Assembly (NCBI GenBank): GCA_039944535.1 | Contig: JBDUYP010000010.1 | Coordinates: 62,001-126,000, forward strand | Direction of reading: 5' to 3' | DNA length: 64,000 nucleotides | Origin: JAMZMI01 sp039944535 | GTDB taxonomy: Bacteria > Bacteroidota > Bacteroidia > Cytophagales > Cyclobacteriaceae | Shown here: piece by piece, positions 1 to 8,074 of the stretch | How the letters are laid out: each line of letters begins with the position of its first letter | Position numbering within the stretch: position 1 is the stretch's first letter | Program-made: the position numbers and the translations under genes | The notes under the pieces: generated by a model | Database searches by the model: none | Seen by the model: only the letters and a program-made list of their open reading frames with translations | What the model was told of the DNA's origin: nothing

Positions 1-102
1 TATATCTGCATAGAAGCTCAATTCCTTTGCAAAATAGACGGGATAGTGGGCAGAGCGCTGGCCTGTGGGAATAGCCCGAATATCATCGGCTATGAAACGC
101 AT
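1..102 (-). CDS. Unidentified protein, N-terminal 34 residues only
   Basis: An open frame on the minus strand starts with ATG at 102 and runs off the left edge of the window. It begins MRFIADDIRAIPTGQ and has no stop in the visible part. It would be divergent from fabI, with about 195 bp between the two starts. I do not recognise the family, and 34 residues are too few for a functional guess. The open frame and the divergent layout are the only support, so it could be chance. Confidence 0.35.
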   Translation of the reverse strand, partial: MRFIADDIRAIPTGQRSAHYPVYFAKELSFYADI

Positions 103-171
103 GCTTATCGCTCCGAAACAACTATACATAAACTCACAAAGATTTGGTGACGGGTTTCACAGGATTTGGCC

Positions 172-179
172 TATTTTTG
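172..179 (+). promoter_or_regulatory. Candidate -7 element (TAnnTTTG) upstream of fabI
   Basis: TATTTTTG matches the Bacteroidota housekeeping -7 consensus TAnnTTTG exactly. It lies 119 bp before the fabI ATG, which would give a long leader. A TTTG at 143-146 could be the -33 element, but the 25-bp gap is wider than usual, so the call is weak. Confidence 0.3.
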
Positions 180-297
180 AGGCTTCAATATGAAGTCCCT
201 ATGGGCCACAACTGAGAAATGCTTGAAGTGCTCAGTTGGTATATTGAAAAACTTAAAATTAGGAAGTACTTACAGAATTTATCAAAACCGAATAAAC

Positions 298-1110
298 ATG
301 TCCAACAATCTATTACAAGGAAAAAGAGGAATCATATCTGGTGCGCTTGACGAAAACTCCATTGCGTGGAAAGTAGCCCTAAAAGCACACGAGCAAGGTG
401 CAAAATTCACCCTAACGAATGCTCCCATAGCCATGAGAATGGGCGCCATCAACAACCTGGCAGAGCAGACTGGATCGGAAATCATCCCTGCAGATGCTAC
501 CTCAGTAGAGGAATTGGACAACTTGTTTTCGAAATCAACTGAGATTTTGGGTGGAAAAATAGATTTCGTGCTTCACTCAATCGGGATGTCTCCAAACATC
601 AGAAAAGGCAAATCGTACGGTGAGTTGAATTATGACTGGTATCAGAAGTCTATTGACATTTCTGCGCTTTCGTTTCACAAAATGATGGCCGTAGCTGAAA
701 AACAAGATGCCCTGAGCGAGTGGGGTTCGGTAGTCGGGCTTTCGTATATCGCTGCTCAAAAAACCTTCCCTTTCTACACTGATATGGCAGATGCCAAAGC
801 GGTGCTGGAATCTATTGCCAGAGGGTTTGGCTACAGACTAGGCAAAGCTAAAAAGGTAAGAGTAAACACAATCTCACAATCTCCAACTAAAACCACTGCT
901 GGTTCTGGAATCGGAGGTTTTGACTCATTCTTCGACTTTGCTGATAAAATGTCCCCACTTGGAAATGCCTCGGCCGAATCTTGTGCTGACTACTGCATCT
1001 TCTTATTCTCAGATTTGAGTAAAATGATCACGATGCAAAACCTGTATCACGATGGCGGATATTCTAGCACCGGCATCTCAGAGGAGATCATAGAGCAAAT
1101 GGCTAAATAA
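298..1110 (+). CDS. fabI: Enoyl-[acyl-carrier-protein] reductase (NADH), FabI type
   Basis: This 270-residue enzyme catalyses the last reductive step of each fatty-acid elongation cycle, reducing trans-2-enoyl-ACP. It is a soluble SDR-fold protein. The N-terminal cofactor-binding stretch GKRGIISGALDENSIAWK is typical of FabI. The catalytic Tyr-x6-Lys is visible as YTDMADAK, with the second conserved tyrosine just upstream in GLSYIAAQK. The frame is open upstream to an ATG at 190, but those 36 residues look unlike any FabI. The ATG at 298 gives the normal family length and start (MSNNLLQGKRG). A structured palindromic element follows the stop before ispE, so the two genes are probably not simply co-transcribed. 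Confidence 0.95.
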   Translation: MSNNLLQGKRGIISGALDENSIAWKVALKAHEQGAKFTLTNAPIAMRMGAINNLAEQTGSEIIPADATSVEELDNLFSKSTEILGGKIDFVLHSIGMSPNIRKGKSYGELNYDWYQKSIDISALSFHKMMAVAEKQDALSEWGSVVGLSYIAAQKTFPFYTDMADAKAVLESIARGFGYRLGKAKKVRVNTISQSPTKTTAGSGIGGFDSFFDFADKMSPLGNASAESCADYCIFLFSDLSKMITMQNLYHDGGYSSTGISEEIIEQMAK

Positions 1111-1118
1111 TACTTAAT

Positions 1119-1257
1119 TGAAAGAGGTTGACTTCAAAGTGTTTTGTCAGCCTGAGCTTGTCGAAGGTCAACTGCCCGGAGCAAATACATTTCGACAGGC
1201 TCAATGTGACAACCAGAAGACAAAGCATTACTTGCTTTTTTGAGTCAACCTCTTTCA
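1119..1257. repeat. Nested inverted-repeat element between fabI and ispE
   Basis: Perfect 15-bp outer arms lie at 1119-1133 (TGAAAGAGGTTGACT) and 1243-1257. Inside them are imperfect 22-bp arms at about 1144-1165 and 1190-1211, built on the TGAGCTTGTCGAA / TTCGACAGGCTCA motif that resembles REP-like repeats I associate with Bacteroidota genomes. The 139-bp unit has no coding potential and could fold into a long cruciform. It ends 12 bp before the ispE ATG. It looks like a small MITE- or REP-type element and could also act as a bidirectional terminator. No convincing target-site duplication is visible. Confidence 0.6.
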
Positions 1258-1269
1258 TTTTCAATTAAA

Positions 1270-2058
1270 ATGCTCACTTTCCCCAACGCCAAAATCAATC
1301 TCGGACTAAACATAGTCTCAAAAAGGCCAGATGGCTACCACAACATTGAGACTTGCTTCTATCCTATCCCGTGGCGAGATGTTTTGGAAATAATTCCTTC
1401 AGAGAAACTTAGCTTCAACCCTAGTGGTCTTGATATACCCGGAAATCCGGAAACCAACCTGTGCCTAAAGGCTTACGACCTGGTGAGGTCAGAGTACGAC
1501 ATTCCACCTGTGGCAATTCATCTTCACAAAGTGATCCCCATGGGTGCTGGTCTTGGTGGCGGGTCGGCAGACGGTGCTTTTATGATCAAGCTGCTCAACG
1601 ATAAGTTTGAGCTCGGAATGAATGCCATAAAGATGGAAAGTATGGCCAAAAAACTCGGAAGTGACTGTCCCTTTTTCATCCAAAACAAACCTTTATTTGC
1701 TGAGGGCACAGGGACGATTTTCAGCGAGGTTGCACTTAACCTAAAAGGCAGGCACATCGCGCTCAGGCATCCTGACATTCATGTATCCACTCAGGAAGCT
1801 TATGATGGAGTAACCCCAACTCAACCTTTGAAATCTATCAAAGAAATTATCAAACTGCCTGTAGAAACATGGAAAGATGAGCTGATCAATGATTTTGAAG
1901 CATCGGTTTTTTCGAAACATTCAAAGCTTAAAACTTTGAAAGAGCAGTTTTATGCTGCGGGAGCAGTATATGCCGCCATGAGCGGATCAGGGTCGTGCGT
2001 ATTTGGGATATTTGACGAGCAGCCAATAAATACTAATTGGAAGGTTTTTCAGCTGTAG
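1270..2058 (+). CDS. ispE: 4-diphosphocytidyl-2-C-methyl-D-erythritol kinase
   Basis: This 262-residue GHMP-superfamily kinase phosphorylates CDP-methylerythritol at the 2-hydroxyl in the MEP isoprenoid pathway. The N-terminus FPNAKINLGLNIVSKRPDGYH is the classic IspE opening. The glycine-rich ATP loop is IPMGAGLGGGSADGA at about residues 87-101, and the C-terminal GHMP motif is AAMSGSGSCVFGIF. The frame is open upstream to a TTG at 1240, but that lies inside the palindromic element and adds ten unlikely residues, so ATG 1270 is preferred. The protein is slightly shorter than proteobacterial IspE, which is normal for this phylum. Confidence 0.95.
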   Translation: MLTFPNAKINLGLNIVSKRPDGYHNIETCFYPIPWRDVLEIIPSEKLSFNPSGLDIPGNPETNLCLKAYDLVRSEYDIPPVAIHLHKVIPMGAGLGGGSADGAFMIKLLNDKFELGMNAIKMESMAKKLGSDCPFFIQNKPLFAEGTGTIFSEVALNLKGRHIALRHPDIHVSTQEAYDGVTPTQPLKSIKEIIKLPVETWKDELINDFEASVFSKHSKLKTLKEQFYAAGAVYAAMSGSGSCVFGIFDEQPINTNWKVFQL

Positions 2059-2184
2059 TTTCTAAAGAATCCTTTTTATTTAAATCCACTTCCCTGCGTT
2101 GTGGCTGAAATAGATGAAAACATGGTACGAGAAGACCTTCAAACAGAAGGGTGTACTGAAAAGGTAATGACTAATTCAACTCCG

Positions 2185-2394
2185 CTATTTATCTTCTAAT
2201 TTTCTACTTAAGGCCCTGATTTCAATCAATGTCACCGTGCTCAGAGTGGTCAAAGTCACCCCAAGAAAAGTAAGCCCCAAAGAGAATAGCATAGGTATGT
2301 CAAGCCTGAATACGAAAAAACCTACAACCATCAGACAAACTCCTAGCACTGCCAGAACAATATTCTCTATTTGAATTTTTTTAATTTTCTGCAT
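2185..2394 (-). CDS. Small two-helix membrane protein, unknown function
   Basis: A 69-residue product with a basic N-terminus (MQKIKKIQIEN) and two hydrophobic segments: IVLAVLGVCLMVVGFFVF, and a second starting at about IPMLFSLGLTFLGVTL. A short charged tail follows (RALSRKLEDK). The frame also opens at a TTG at 2415, but ATG 2394 gives a cleaner membrane protein. It is convergent with ispE and shares its strand with the DUF2214 protein to its right. I do not recognise the family; it may be a small inner-membrane accessory protein. Confidence 0.6.
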   Translation of the reverse strand: MQKIKKIQIENIVLAVLGVCLMVVGFFVFRLDIPMLFSLGLTFLGVTLTTLSTVTLIEIRALSRKLEDK

Positions 2395-2505
2395 TTTATT
2401 TCCGTTTAACCACAACCAAGTAAGGTAATTATTGAATGATTTTCAATGAACACCCACAATTATTACAATCAAACTTCTTAACGATCAAATTATTTCGAAA
2501 TTGTC

Positions 2506-2527
2506 AGAAAACACTTAGAAAACACTT
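2506..2527. repeat. Perfect 11-bp tandem direct repeat
   Basis: AGAAAACACTT occurs twice back to back, followed by a further AGA, about 112 bp upstream of the start of the small membrane protein gene. Repeats spaced by one helical turn are typical of tandem-site regulators, but no regulator can be assigned from this window. The rest of 2395-2623 is AT-rich with nothing recognisable. Confidence 0.4.
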
Positions 2528-2623
2528 AGAATATTGACAATTACATTTTGCGGAAATCAGTCAATTGATTGATTTTAAGGAGTTTAGCGAAACTGCTGAA
2601 CGAAAACTAATTGATTAAGTTGA

Positions 2624-3058
2624 TTAGAATTTAATACCATTGGCCATGAGCACAGCCAGCAGCGGAATGAACGCTAATATTGTGAGCTGCAGAATAATCA
2701 GCTTTTTGATCCTGGCCGGAACAACAACCATCGCGTTTGGGTCTCCTTTGCGGTTCTTAATGTAAAACACAGTTGGAATTATCGAAATCAATCCAACTAA
2801 CACTGCCAGCCCAATCTTGATATGGAAAATAGGATTGTTGTAAAACTCCTCCGGTTTACCCACGCCAAACCACAGCGTAAATCCCGCTCCCACAACCAAA
2901 ACGGCCATCAACCCATATAAGCCATCAATCTTGCTAATTAAAGATATTTCATCTCTAGAGATGCTATTTTTGACCATCACCAGCTCGGCAAACAGAAAGG
3001 AAAGCATTCCAAATATGGATAGAAAATGAATGTACTTGACAATGATGTAAGGTGTCAT
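2624..3058 (-). CDS. DUF2214 family integral membrane protein
   Basis: The 144-residue protein has four predicted membrane helices: about residues 3-26 (VKYIHFLSIFGMLSFLFAEL), 46-65, 79-97, and a C-terminal one ending LAFIPLLAVLMANGIKF. The order and landmarks match DUF2214: YIHFL near the start, the conserved YGLMAVLVVGAGF, and the closing IPLLAVLMANG. Also typical are the charged loop with NPIFHIKIGL and the cytoplasmic stretch PARIKKLI. The function of the family is unknown. It stands alone, with a 150-bp divergent gap to the following plus-strand genes. Confidence 0.8.
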   Translation of the reverse strand: MTPYIIVKYIHFLSIFGMLSFLFAELVMVKNSISRDEISLISKIDGLYGLMAVLVVGAGFTLWFGVGKPEEFYNNPIFHIKIGLAVLVGLISIIPTVFYIKNRKGDPNAMVVVPARIKKLIILQLTILAFIPLLAVLMANGIKF

Positions 3059-3210
3059 GGGCGTTTTGTTTCAGGTTTGTTGAGCAATAATATTGAATTC
3101 GTGTAAATACTATTTCTTATAATTACTGAACAGTCGAATATGTATGATGTAATGTTATTCTACAGAGATGAATCGAACAGACAAAATTTCAAAACTACCA
3201 ACCAAACTTC

Positions 3211-3606
3211 ATGAGCGCATCATATAAGCCTGAAGGCTACAACTCCCTTTCTCCATACTTTGTAATTAATAAAGCAAGCAAATTTATCGAGATGCTTGAG
3301 CGTATCTTTCATGCTGAGGTTTTGAGAAAATACGACCTGCCCGATGGCTCGATCATGCATGCTGAGGTGCGAATAGATGATTCGGTAATCATGCTTGGTG
3401 ATGCTGGCAAGGGTTTTAAACCTAATCAACTTCATATTCATATCTATGTGAAAGACGTGGACGAGGTTTTTTACAGAGCCCTTGATGCCGGGTGTATAGC
3501 CATAGAAAGGCCCAATCAAAAAGAAAATCAACCAGACCGACGTGGAGCGTTTCGGGATTATGGAGGCAATGTCTGGTCTGTATCTACGCAAATAACCCCA
3601 TCATAA
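3211..3606 (+). CDS. VOC-superfamily (PhnB/glyoxalase-like) protein
   Basis: This 131-residue, single-domain protein has the opening of PhnB-type VOC proteins (PEGYNSLSPYFVINKASKFIE). It carries the conserved DGSIMHAEVRIDDSVIMLGD strand pair and ends with DRRGAFRDYGGNVWSVST. The position usually occupied by an F or P in DPFGN is a tyrosine-glycine pair (DYGGN). Members bind metal and catalyse varied reactions or act as resistance factors; the substrate is unknown. Its stop overlaps the start of the uracil-DNA glycosylase gene by one base (TAATG), so the two are translationally coupled. It heads a four-gene plus-strand run. Confidence 0.85.
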   Translation: MSASYKPEGYNSLSPYFVINKASKFIEMLERIFHAEVLRKYDLPDGSIMHAEVRIDDSVIMLGDAGKGFKPNQLHIHIYVKDVDEVFYRALDAGCIAIERPNQKENQPDRRGAFRDYGGNVWSVSTQITPS

Positions 3607-4169
3607 TGAAATCCCTGCTGTCAAAAGTAAAGGCATGTGATCTGTGCAAAAACCACCTTGAACCCAACCCTGTCCTTCAGGTTTCAGCTCAAAGCAAAAT
3701 ATCCATCATAGGACAAGCTCCCGGAAGTGTGGTCCACCGAACAGGCATCCCGTGGGACGATCAAAGCGGCAACAACCTCAGAAAATGGATGGGGATAAAT
3801 AGTGATACCTTTTATGATGCCAATCAAATCGCGCTCATACCTATGGGCTTTTGCTATCCAGGGAAGGGCAAAAGTGGCGATCTGCCTCCCCGCCCCGAAT
3901 GTGCGCCCCAGTGGCACGAAAAGCTTTTTAGCAACATGGCTCAACCCAAACTGACAATTCTTATTGGGCAGTATGCACAGAAGTATTATTTGGGCAGTCG
4001 CACCGAAAAAACCCTGACGGCAACAGTCCAACACTTTGAATCCTACCTGCCAGAATACTTTGTACTTCCGCACCCATCACCCAGAAACAATATCTGGCAA
4101 GCCAAAAATCCATGGTTTAGCAATGAAGTTTTACCCAGACTCCAGGCACTGGTTCAAGAAAGTTTATAA
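3606..4169 (+). CDS. Uracil-DNA glycosylase family protein (UDG superfamily, COG1573 type)
   Basis: A 187-residue base-excision-repair enzyme of the uracil-DNA glycosylase fold. The first active-site motif is IIGQAPGSVVHRTGIPWDD and the second, with the catalytic histidine, is LPHPSPRNNIW near the C-terminus. Between them is the segment IALIPMGFCYPGKGKSGDLPPR, characteristic of this branch. The N-terminal ACDLCKNHL could be half of an Fe-S site; only two nearby cysteines are visible. The frame extends 38 codons upstream inside the VOC gene, but ATG 3606 overlapping that gene's stop is the natural start. Excision of uracil is inferred from the family. Confidence 0.85.
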   Translation: MKSLLSKVKACDLCKNHLEPNPVLQVSAQSKISIIGQAPGSVVHRTGIPWDDQSGNNLRKWMGINSDTFYDANQIALIPMGFCYPGKGKSGDLPPRPECAPQWHEKLFSNMAQPKLTILIGQYAQKYYLGSRTEKTLTATVQHFESYLPEYFVLPHPSPRNNIWQAKNPWFSNEVLPRLQALVQESL

Positions 4170-4180
4170 CATCCCTAAAA

Positions 4181-4585
4181 ATGAAAATAGAACACATCGC
4201 GATTTGGACAAGCCAGCTTGAGGAGCTGAAGGATTTTTACTGTAAATACTTTGGCGGAGCATCTAATGCAAAGTATCGGAATGAGAAGAAACAATTTGAA
4301 AGCTACTTTGTGTCTTTCGGCAATGGAGCGAGACTAGAGATCATGAGCCGACCCGATATTCCAGCTAATGAAAACGATACCATCGACACACAACATTTGG
4401 GATTAATCCATTTTGCTTTCGAGGTGGATACGATGAAAGAAGTGGACAAAATAGCCAAACACTTCGAAGATGAAGGCCTCCCAATACTAAGTGGCCCAAG
4501 AAAAACAGGTGACGGATATTACGAGTTTGAAACATTAGATCCGGATGGAAACAGACTGGAAGTAACCACTAAATATGTAGATTAG
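4181..4585 (+). CDS. VOC-family glyoxalase-like protein
   Basis: A 134-residue single VOC unit. It opens MKIEHIAIWTSQLEELKDFY, with the N-terminal metal-ligand histidine at residue 5. The midpoint strand GARLEIM carries a possible glutamate ligand. A second histidine is in GLIHFAFEVD and the final glutamate in DPDGNRLEVTTKY. All four typical metal-ligand positions are therefore filled, unlike in many degenerate VOC proteins. It resembles the lactoylglutathione lyase/GloA group, but the substrate cannot be read from sequence. It lies 11 bp after the glycosylase gene and 20 bp before the TfoX-like gene. Confidence 0.85.
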   Translation: MKIEHIAIWTSQLEELKDFYCKYFGGASNAKYRNEKKQFESYFVSFGNGARLEIMSRPDIPANENDTIDTQHLGLIHFAFEVDTMKEVDKIAKHFEDEGLPILSGPRKTGDGYYEFETLDPDGNRLEVTTKYVD

Positions 4586-4605
4586 TTTACAACTAAAGAA
4601 TAATC

Positions 4606-4929
4606 ATGGGAGTAAAGGGAGATAAAGCCACGTCTGAAGCAGCCCTGCAGGCCGAACTGTTTTTAGAGAAACTAAGTGCCCTGGACGGCATCACTGGCAA
4701 GAAAATGTTTGGCGGCCATGGCATTTTTTGCAACGGGAAAATGTTCGGAATCGTAGATTCTAAAGGTCAATGTTATTTGAAAGTAGATGACTCTAATAAA
4801 CCCGATTTTGAAGAAGCGGGAGCTAGTAGTCATGGCAAAATGTCCTACTACACAATTCCAGAAGTTGTTTTTTCGAACAACGACGAGTTGACCAAATGGG
4901 CACAAAAGTCAATCCTGACGGCTAAATAA
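4606..4929 (+). CDS. TfoX N-terminal domain protein
   Basis: This 107-residue protein consists only of the TfoX/Sxy N-terminal domain: an N-terminal helix (ALQAELFLEKLSALDGI), the hallmark KKMFGGHGIFCNGKMFGIV, then the strands CYLKVDD and SYYTIPEVVF. The C-terminal TfoX domain of the competence regulator is absent, as is common for stand-alone Bacteroidota members, so a role in competence should not be assumed. It is the last gene of the plus-strand run and converges on the helicase gene. Confidence 0.85.
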   Translation: MGVKGDKATSEAALQAELFLEKLSALDGITGKKMFGGHGIFCNGKMFGIVDSKGQCYLKVDDSNKPDFEEAGASSHGKMSYYTIPEVVFSNNDELTKWAQKSILTAK

Positions 4930-5004
4930 TCCTGGTTTAAGGTTAAATATAACGAAAATACTGAGAGATGAAAACATCCCTCAGTCTGAACATTTTTGTT
5001 CGGA

Positions 5005-6252
5005 TCAATCCCTTCTTCTTCGTTTGTTATAAAAATTTCTCTTTGGTCTCCCACCCTGAGACTGAGACCTGTTATTTTCTTTCGCAGGTTTCGGGGCGCG
5101 TGTTTGTCTGTTGATCGTTTGAGCAGGCTCAAAACCCTCTACCGTCCCACTCGGAATCTGAAGCTCTATGAGTTTCTCTATTCCGTTGAGGTACTCTACT
5201 TCATCGGCACAAACAAACGACACAGCTTCTCCGCTGGCTCCCGCTCTACCCGTTCGCCCAATTCTATGGACATAGTCCTCGGCTACATTGGGCAGCTCGA
5301 AGTTGATCACATGCGGAAGCAATGGAATATCCAAACCTCTGGCCGCAATGTCTGTAGCCACCAACACACGCACGGACCCATCTTTAAAACCGGCAAGAGC
5401 TCTTGTTCTGGCACCTTGTGTCTTGTTTCCATGTATTTCAGCGGCTTTCAACCCTGCCTTGGTCAGCTTTTTCCCAAGCTTGTTTGCCCCATGTTTTGTT
5501 CTGGTAAAAATCAAAACCTGGCTCCAGTCGCCATCTGATATCAGCTTGATTGCAAGATTGGTTTTTTGTCCTTTATCAGCAAAAATGACCCTTTGCTGAA
5601 TCTTCTCAACAGTCGTATTCTCTGGAGTAGCTTCTACAGAAATTGGGCTGTTCAGCATTCCCTGAGCCAATTTTTTGATCTCCTTGGAAAAAGTAGCCGA
5701 AAACAAAAGGCTCTGTCTCTTGCGAGGGAGTAAGTCCAATATCTTGTTGATATCACGCTGAAATCCCATGTCCAACATGCGATCCGCCTCATCCAAAACC
5801 AATATTTCTACCTGATCCAGTGAAACAATACCTTGGTCTTTCAGATCGAGCAACCTCCCGGGTGTGGCGATAAGTACGTCCACTCCGTTTCTCAAAGCCT
5901 TAATCTGAGGTACAGCACTGACTCCTCCAAAGATCACAGCTGATCTCAGGTGAGTAAATTCGCCATACGCAACCACATCTTCATGTACCTGTGCGGCAAG
6001 CTCTCGTGTAGGTGTCAGGATCAAAGCCCTGACGGCCGGTCTGTTTCTTTGGTTGCCTTCTGACAATATCTGCAACATAGGCAGGGCAAAACCAGCGGTT
6101 TTACCCGTTCCGGTTTGGGCTGACGCCAAAATATCTTTTCTTTCCAATACATGCGGAATTACCTTTTCCTGAATAGGCGAAGGTTTCGTGTATCCTTTTT
6201 TGCTGACTGCATGCAACAGGGATTTGGATAACCCTAAACTTTCAAATGACAT
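5005..6252 (-). CDS. rhlE: DEAD-box ATP-dependent RNA helicase, RhlE-like
   Basis: A 415-residue cytoplasmic RNA helicase with every DEAD-box motif in order: Q motif (GYTKPSPIQ), Walker A AQTGTGKT, PTRELA, TPGR, DEAD, SAT, then in the second RecA lobe RGLDIP and HRIGRTGR. The tail beyond residue 375 is basic and low-complexity, ending RPKRNFYNKRRRRD, which suits RNA binding. RhlE-type enzymes help ribosome assembly and RNA turnover, often in the cold. The 198 bp between it and the sulfur operon on its upstream side contains no gene and may hold its promoter and leader. Confidence 0.93.
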   Translation of the reverse strand: MSFESLGLSKSLLHAVSKKGYTKPSPIQEKVIPHVLERKDILASAQTGTGKTAGFALPMLQILSEGNQRNRPAVRALILTPTRELAAQVHEDVVAYGEFTHLRSAVIFGGVSAVPQIKALRNGVDVLIATPGRLLDLKDQGIVSLDQVEILVLDEADRMLDMGFQRDINKILDLLPRKRQSLLFSATFSKEIKKLAQGMLNSPISVEATPENTTVEKIQQRVIFADKGQKTNLAIKLISDGDWSQVLIFTRTKHGANKLGKKLTKAGLKAAEIHGNKTQGARTRALAGFKDGSVRVLVATDIAARGLDIPLLPHVINFELPNVAEDYVHRIGRTGRAGASGEAVSFVCADEVEYLNGIEKLIELQIPSGTVEGFEPAQTINRQTRAPKPAKENNRSQSQGGRPKRNFYNKRRRRD

Positions 6253-6450
6253 ATAAATTGATTGACCCGAATCACCCGGGGACTATTTTGAGCGCTGGAC
6301 GCACTCGGCCAGTCGTGTGATTGATTAAAATTTAGTGAATTTGCTGATGGTAAACTGATGTTACCAATCGAATGCGTTTCAAATTCAAGGCAAAGGTAGG
6401 ACTAATTTCTTTCCCCATTAGATTTTTCTTTCAACAGTCAGAAAACCAAA

Positions 6451-6888
6451 TCACTCTATCTGGAGTACGTAAAGATTCTCAACGCCAAGTTGCGTCAACA
6501 GCATCCACGCCTCATGGGCTTTCAGTGGGGCATGTCCCATTATGATCTTAGCATTATCGCTCTTGAATAGGTTTTGATGTTCTTCATTCAGTAATGCAGG
6601 CAATGGCACATTGAGGCTTCCTTCGGTATGATCGATCACATAATCTTCATGTTTTCTTATATCGATCAATTGGTAGTTCGACATTTTCATAACCTGCTCC
6701 TTATCAATCACATATTGCTTATTCAGCACCTGCCCATGCAGTTCTTTGGCACTCATTTTGAAATTGCTTTTATGAGCGTAAAAACTCACGATCAACAAAA
6801 AGCCGAAGAGCGACACCATGATTATCTCCAGGGGTCGGATATACGGTTTCCATTTTTCAATTTTATCAGCTACAGCCACCTTGAACAC
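6451..6888 (-). CDS. Membrane-anchored rhodanese-fold protein without catalytic Cys (second copy)
   Basis: About 145 residues. One membrane helix near residues 21-41 (IIMVSLFGFLLIVSFYAH) is followed by a rhodanese domain: YQLIDIRKHEDYV, then EGSLNVPL. The loop that should hold the active-site cysteine reads IIMGHAPLKAHEA, with no cysteine. It cannot therefore do the usual persulfide chemistry and may only bind a sulfur-carrying partner. The frame is open far upstream inside the other rhodanese gene. The likely start is GTG 6888 or GTG 6879, overlapping that gene's TGA. It is the last gene of the sulfur operon. Confidence 0.7.
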   Translation of the reverse strand: MFKVAVADKIEKWKPYIRPLEIIMVSLFGFLLIVSFYAHKSNFKMSAKELHGQVLNKQYVIDKEQVMKMSNYQLIDIRKHEDYVIDHTEGSLNVPLPALLNEEHQNLFKSDNAKIIMGHAPLKAHEAWMLLTQLGVENLYVLQIE

Positions 6889-7474
6889 GTTTTTTCTTTT
6901 TACCCCCGACGGGGGCAATTGGTTTAAAATCAATTTTCGGTAAAGCTTTGGCACCAGTAAAAAACTGTCTGGAAGCCATTCGCTTTTCATACAATTCGAA
7001 AGCTTCATTAGAAGCCGATGACTCTGGATATTGAGGATCCAAAATATCTCGATTCCAGGCATCCAACCCTCCCTTTAGCAGGTAGTTATTGGCATAACCC
7101 ATCTGTCTGGTCATCATCCAGACCTGTGCCGCCAATTGATCATCCTGAGCGTAAATAATATTTTTGGTTAGCGACTGATCAAAGAGATAAGCGTAGTTTT
7201 CTGAGAAGATACTGTCAATCGGAATGTTGATCGCGCGTGGCAATGGTTTTTCAAATTGTTTAACAGGCCGAACATCTATCAGCCTGATAGAGGGGTCTCC
7301 ATTGATAAGCAACTCAGCCAATTCATCAACAGAAATATGGTTACTCTCAAGTAGCATTTCCTGCAGCAATTCAGTCTCATCCAGAGCAATTGAGTCATTT
7401 TTCCTATTTGGGAACATGGCGGCAGTAAGCCCGAAAACCATAATTACAATTGAAATTACTTCTCTCGATTTCAT
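6866..7474 (-). CDS. Membrane-anchored rhodanese-fold protein without catalytic Cys (first copy)
   Basis: A 202-residue protein with an N-terminal signal anchor (REVISIVIMVFGLTAAMF) followed by a rhodanese domain at about residues 45-145: RLIDVRPVKQFEKPLPRAINIP, an active-site loop reading IIYAQDDQLAAQVW, and LLKGGLDAW. Alanine 109 takes the place of the catalytic cysteine. The only cysteine in the protein is the penultimate residue (GGCS) after a lysine patch. It overlaps the upstream transporter gene by 4 bp and the second rhodanese gene by about 20 bp. A periplasm-facing sulfur-binding or chaperone role near the transporter is inference. Confidence 0.78.
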   Translation of the reverse strand: MKSREVISIVIMVFGLTAAMFPNRKNDSIALDETELLQEMLLESNHISVDELAELLINGDPSIRLIDVRPVKQFEKPLPRAINIPIDSIFSENYAYLFDQSLTKNIIYAQDDQLAAQVWMMTRQMGYANNYLLKGGLDAWNRDILDPQYPESSASNEAFELYEKRMASRQFFTGAKALPKIDFKPIAPVGGKKKKRVQGGCS

Positions 7475-8073
7475 AGTTCTTTGGTTATATCTGGTCTTTT
7501 AAATTCATTTTCAGCCCACTCTCCCAGCCAAAACATGAGCACAGCCATACAGACAACTCCAAACACCACAGCTCCGTCCGGCACTCCAAGTGATGTGGAT
7601 AGCTTGACCCCACCGAGATAGGTAGCCATGTAGATTTCCTTCCACCAGTCAAAGGTTTCGCCAAAAAGGAAAATACCGATAAGTGAACCGCCCAGATAGG
7701 CCATCGCATCGATCTTGCCGATGGCGGCAGCACAGACACTAGTCCCCGGGCAAAAACCTCCTACAATGAACCCAACACCCATGATTACTCCGCCGATAAT
7801 GGCTGACACCATGAAGTATTCATTGACATAAACAATACTCATGTCGATAAGCTCAAAATAGTTGAGGAATATGAGACCGATCATGGCTACAATAGCGGCC
7901 GTAAAAAATACTTTAAGCACGGTGGCATCATAACCGTAAAACATACCCGCCAGTTTGCGGCTAGAGGAAAATCCCGCCTGCTCCAGCGCAAAACCAAAAC
8001 CAATTCCTAGAATAAAGGCAATGAGGAAATTGAGCTCTTGAGATATTTCGAATATTGGAATAATAGGTCCCAT
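7471..8073 (-). CDS. YeeE/YedE family transporter half, TsuA-like (C-terminal half)
   Basis: About 200 residues, almost all membrane helices. The signature GGFCPGTSVCAAAIGKID carries the cysteines that relay thiosulfate in TsuA-type (PF04143) transporters. Only half the usual repeat is present; the preceding gene supplies the other half, so the two probably assemble as one transporter split in two. The start at ATG 8073 (MGPIIPIFEIS) follows the stop of the previous gene with one base between them. The frame also opens at 8124 inside that gene. Thiosulfate uptake fits the reductase and rhodaneses encoded around it. Confidence 0.8.
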   Translation of the reverse strand: MGPIIPIFEISQELNFLIAFILGIGFGFALEQAGFSSSRKLAGMFYGYDATVLKVFFTAAIVAMIGLIFLNYFELIDMSIVYVNEYFMVSAIIGGVIMGVGFIVGGFCPGTSVCAAAIGKIDAMAYLGGSLIGIFLFGETFDWWKEIYMATYLGGVKLSTSLGVPDGAVVFGVVCMAVLMFWLGEWAENEFKRPDITKEL

Positions 8074-8074
8074 A

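Noticed and set aside
190..297. An N-terminal 36-residue extension of FabI
   Set aside because: The extension has no FabI similarity and the ATG at 298 gives the normal family length and start.
4996..5599. Plus-strand frames inside the DEAD-box helicase gene
   Set aside because: They are mirror images of a strongly conserved helicase coding region.
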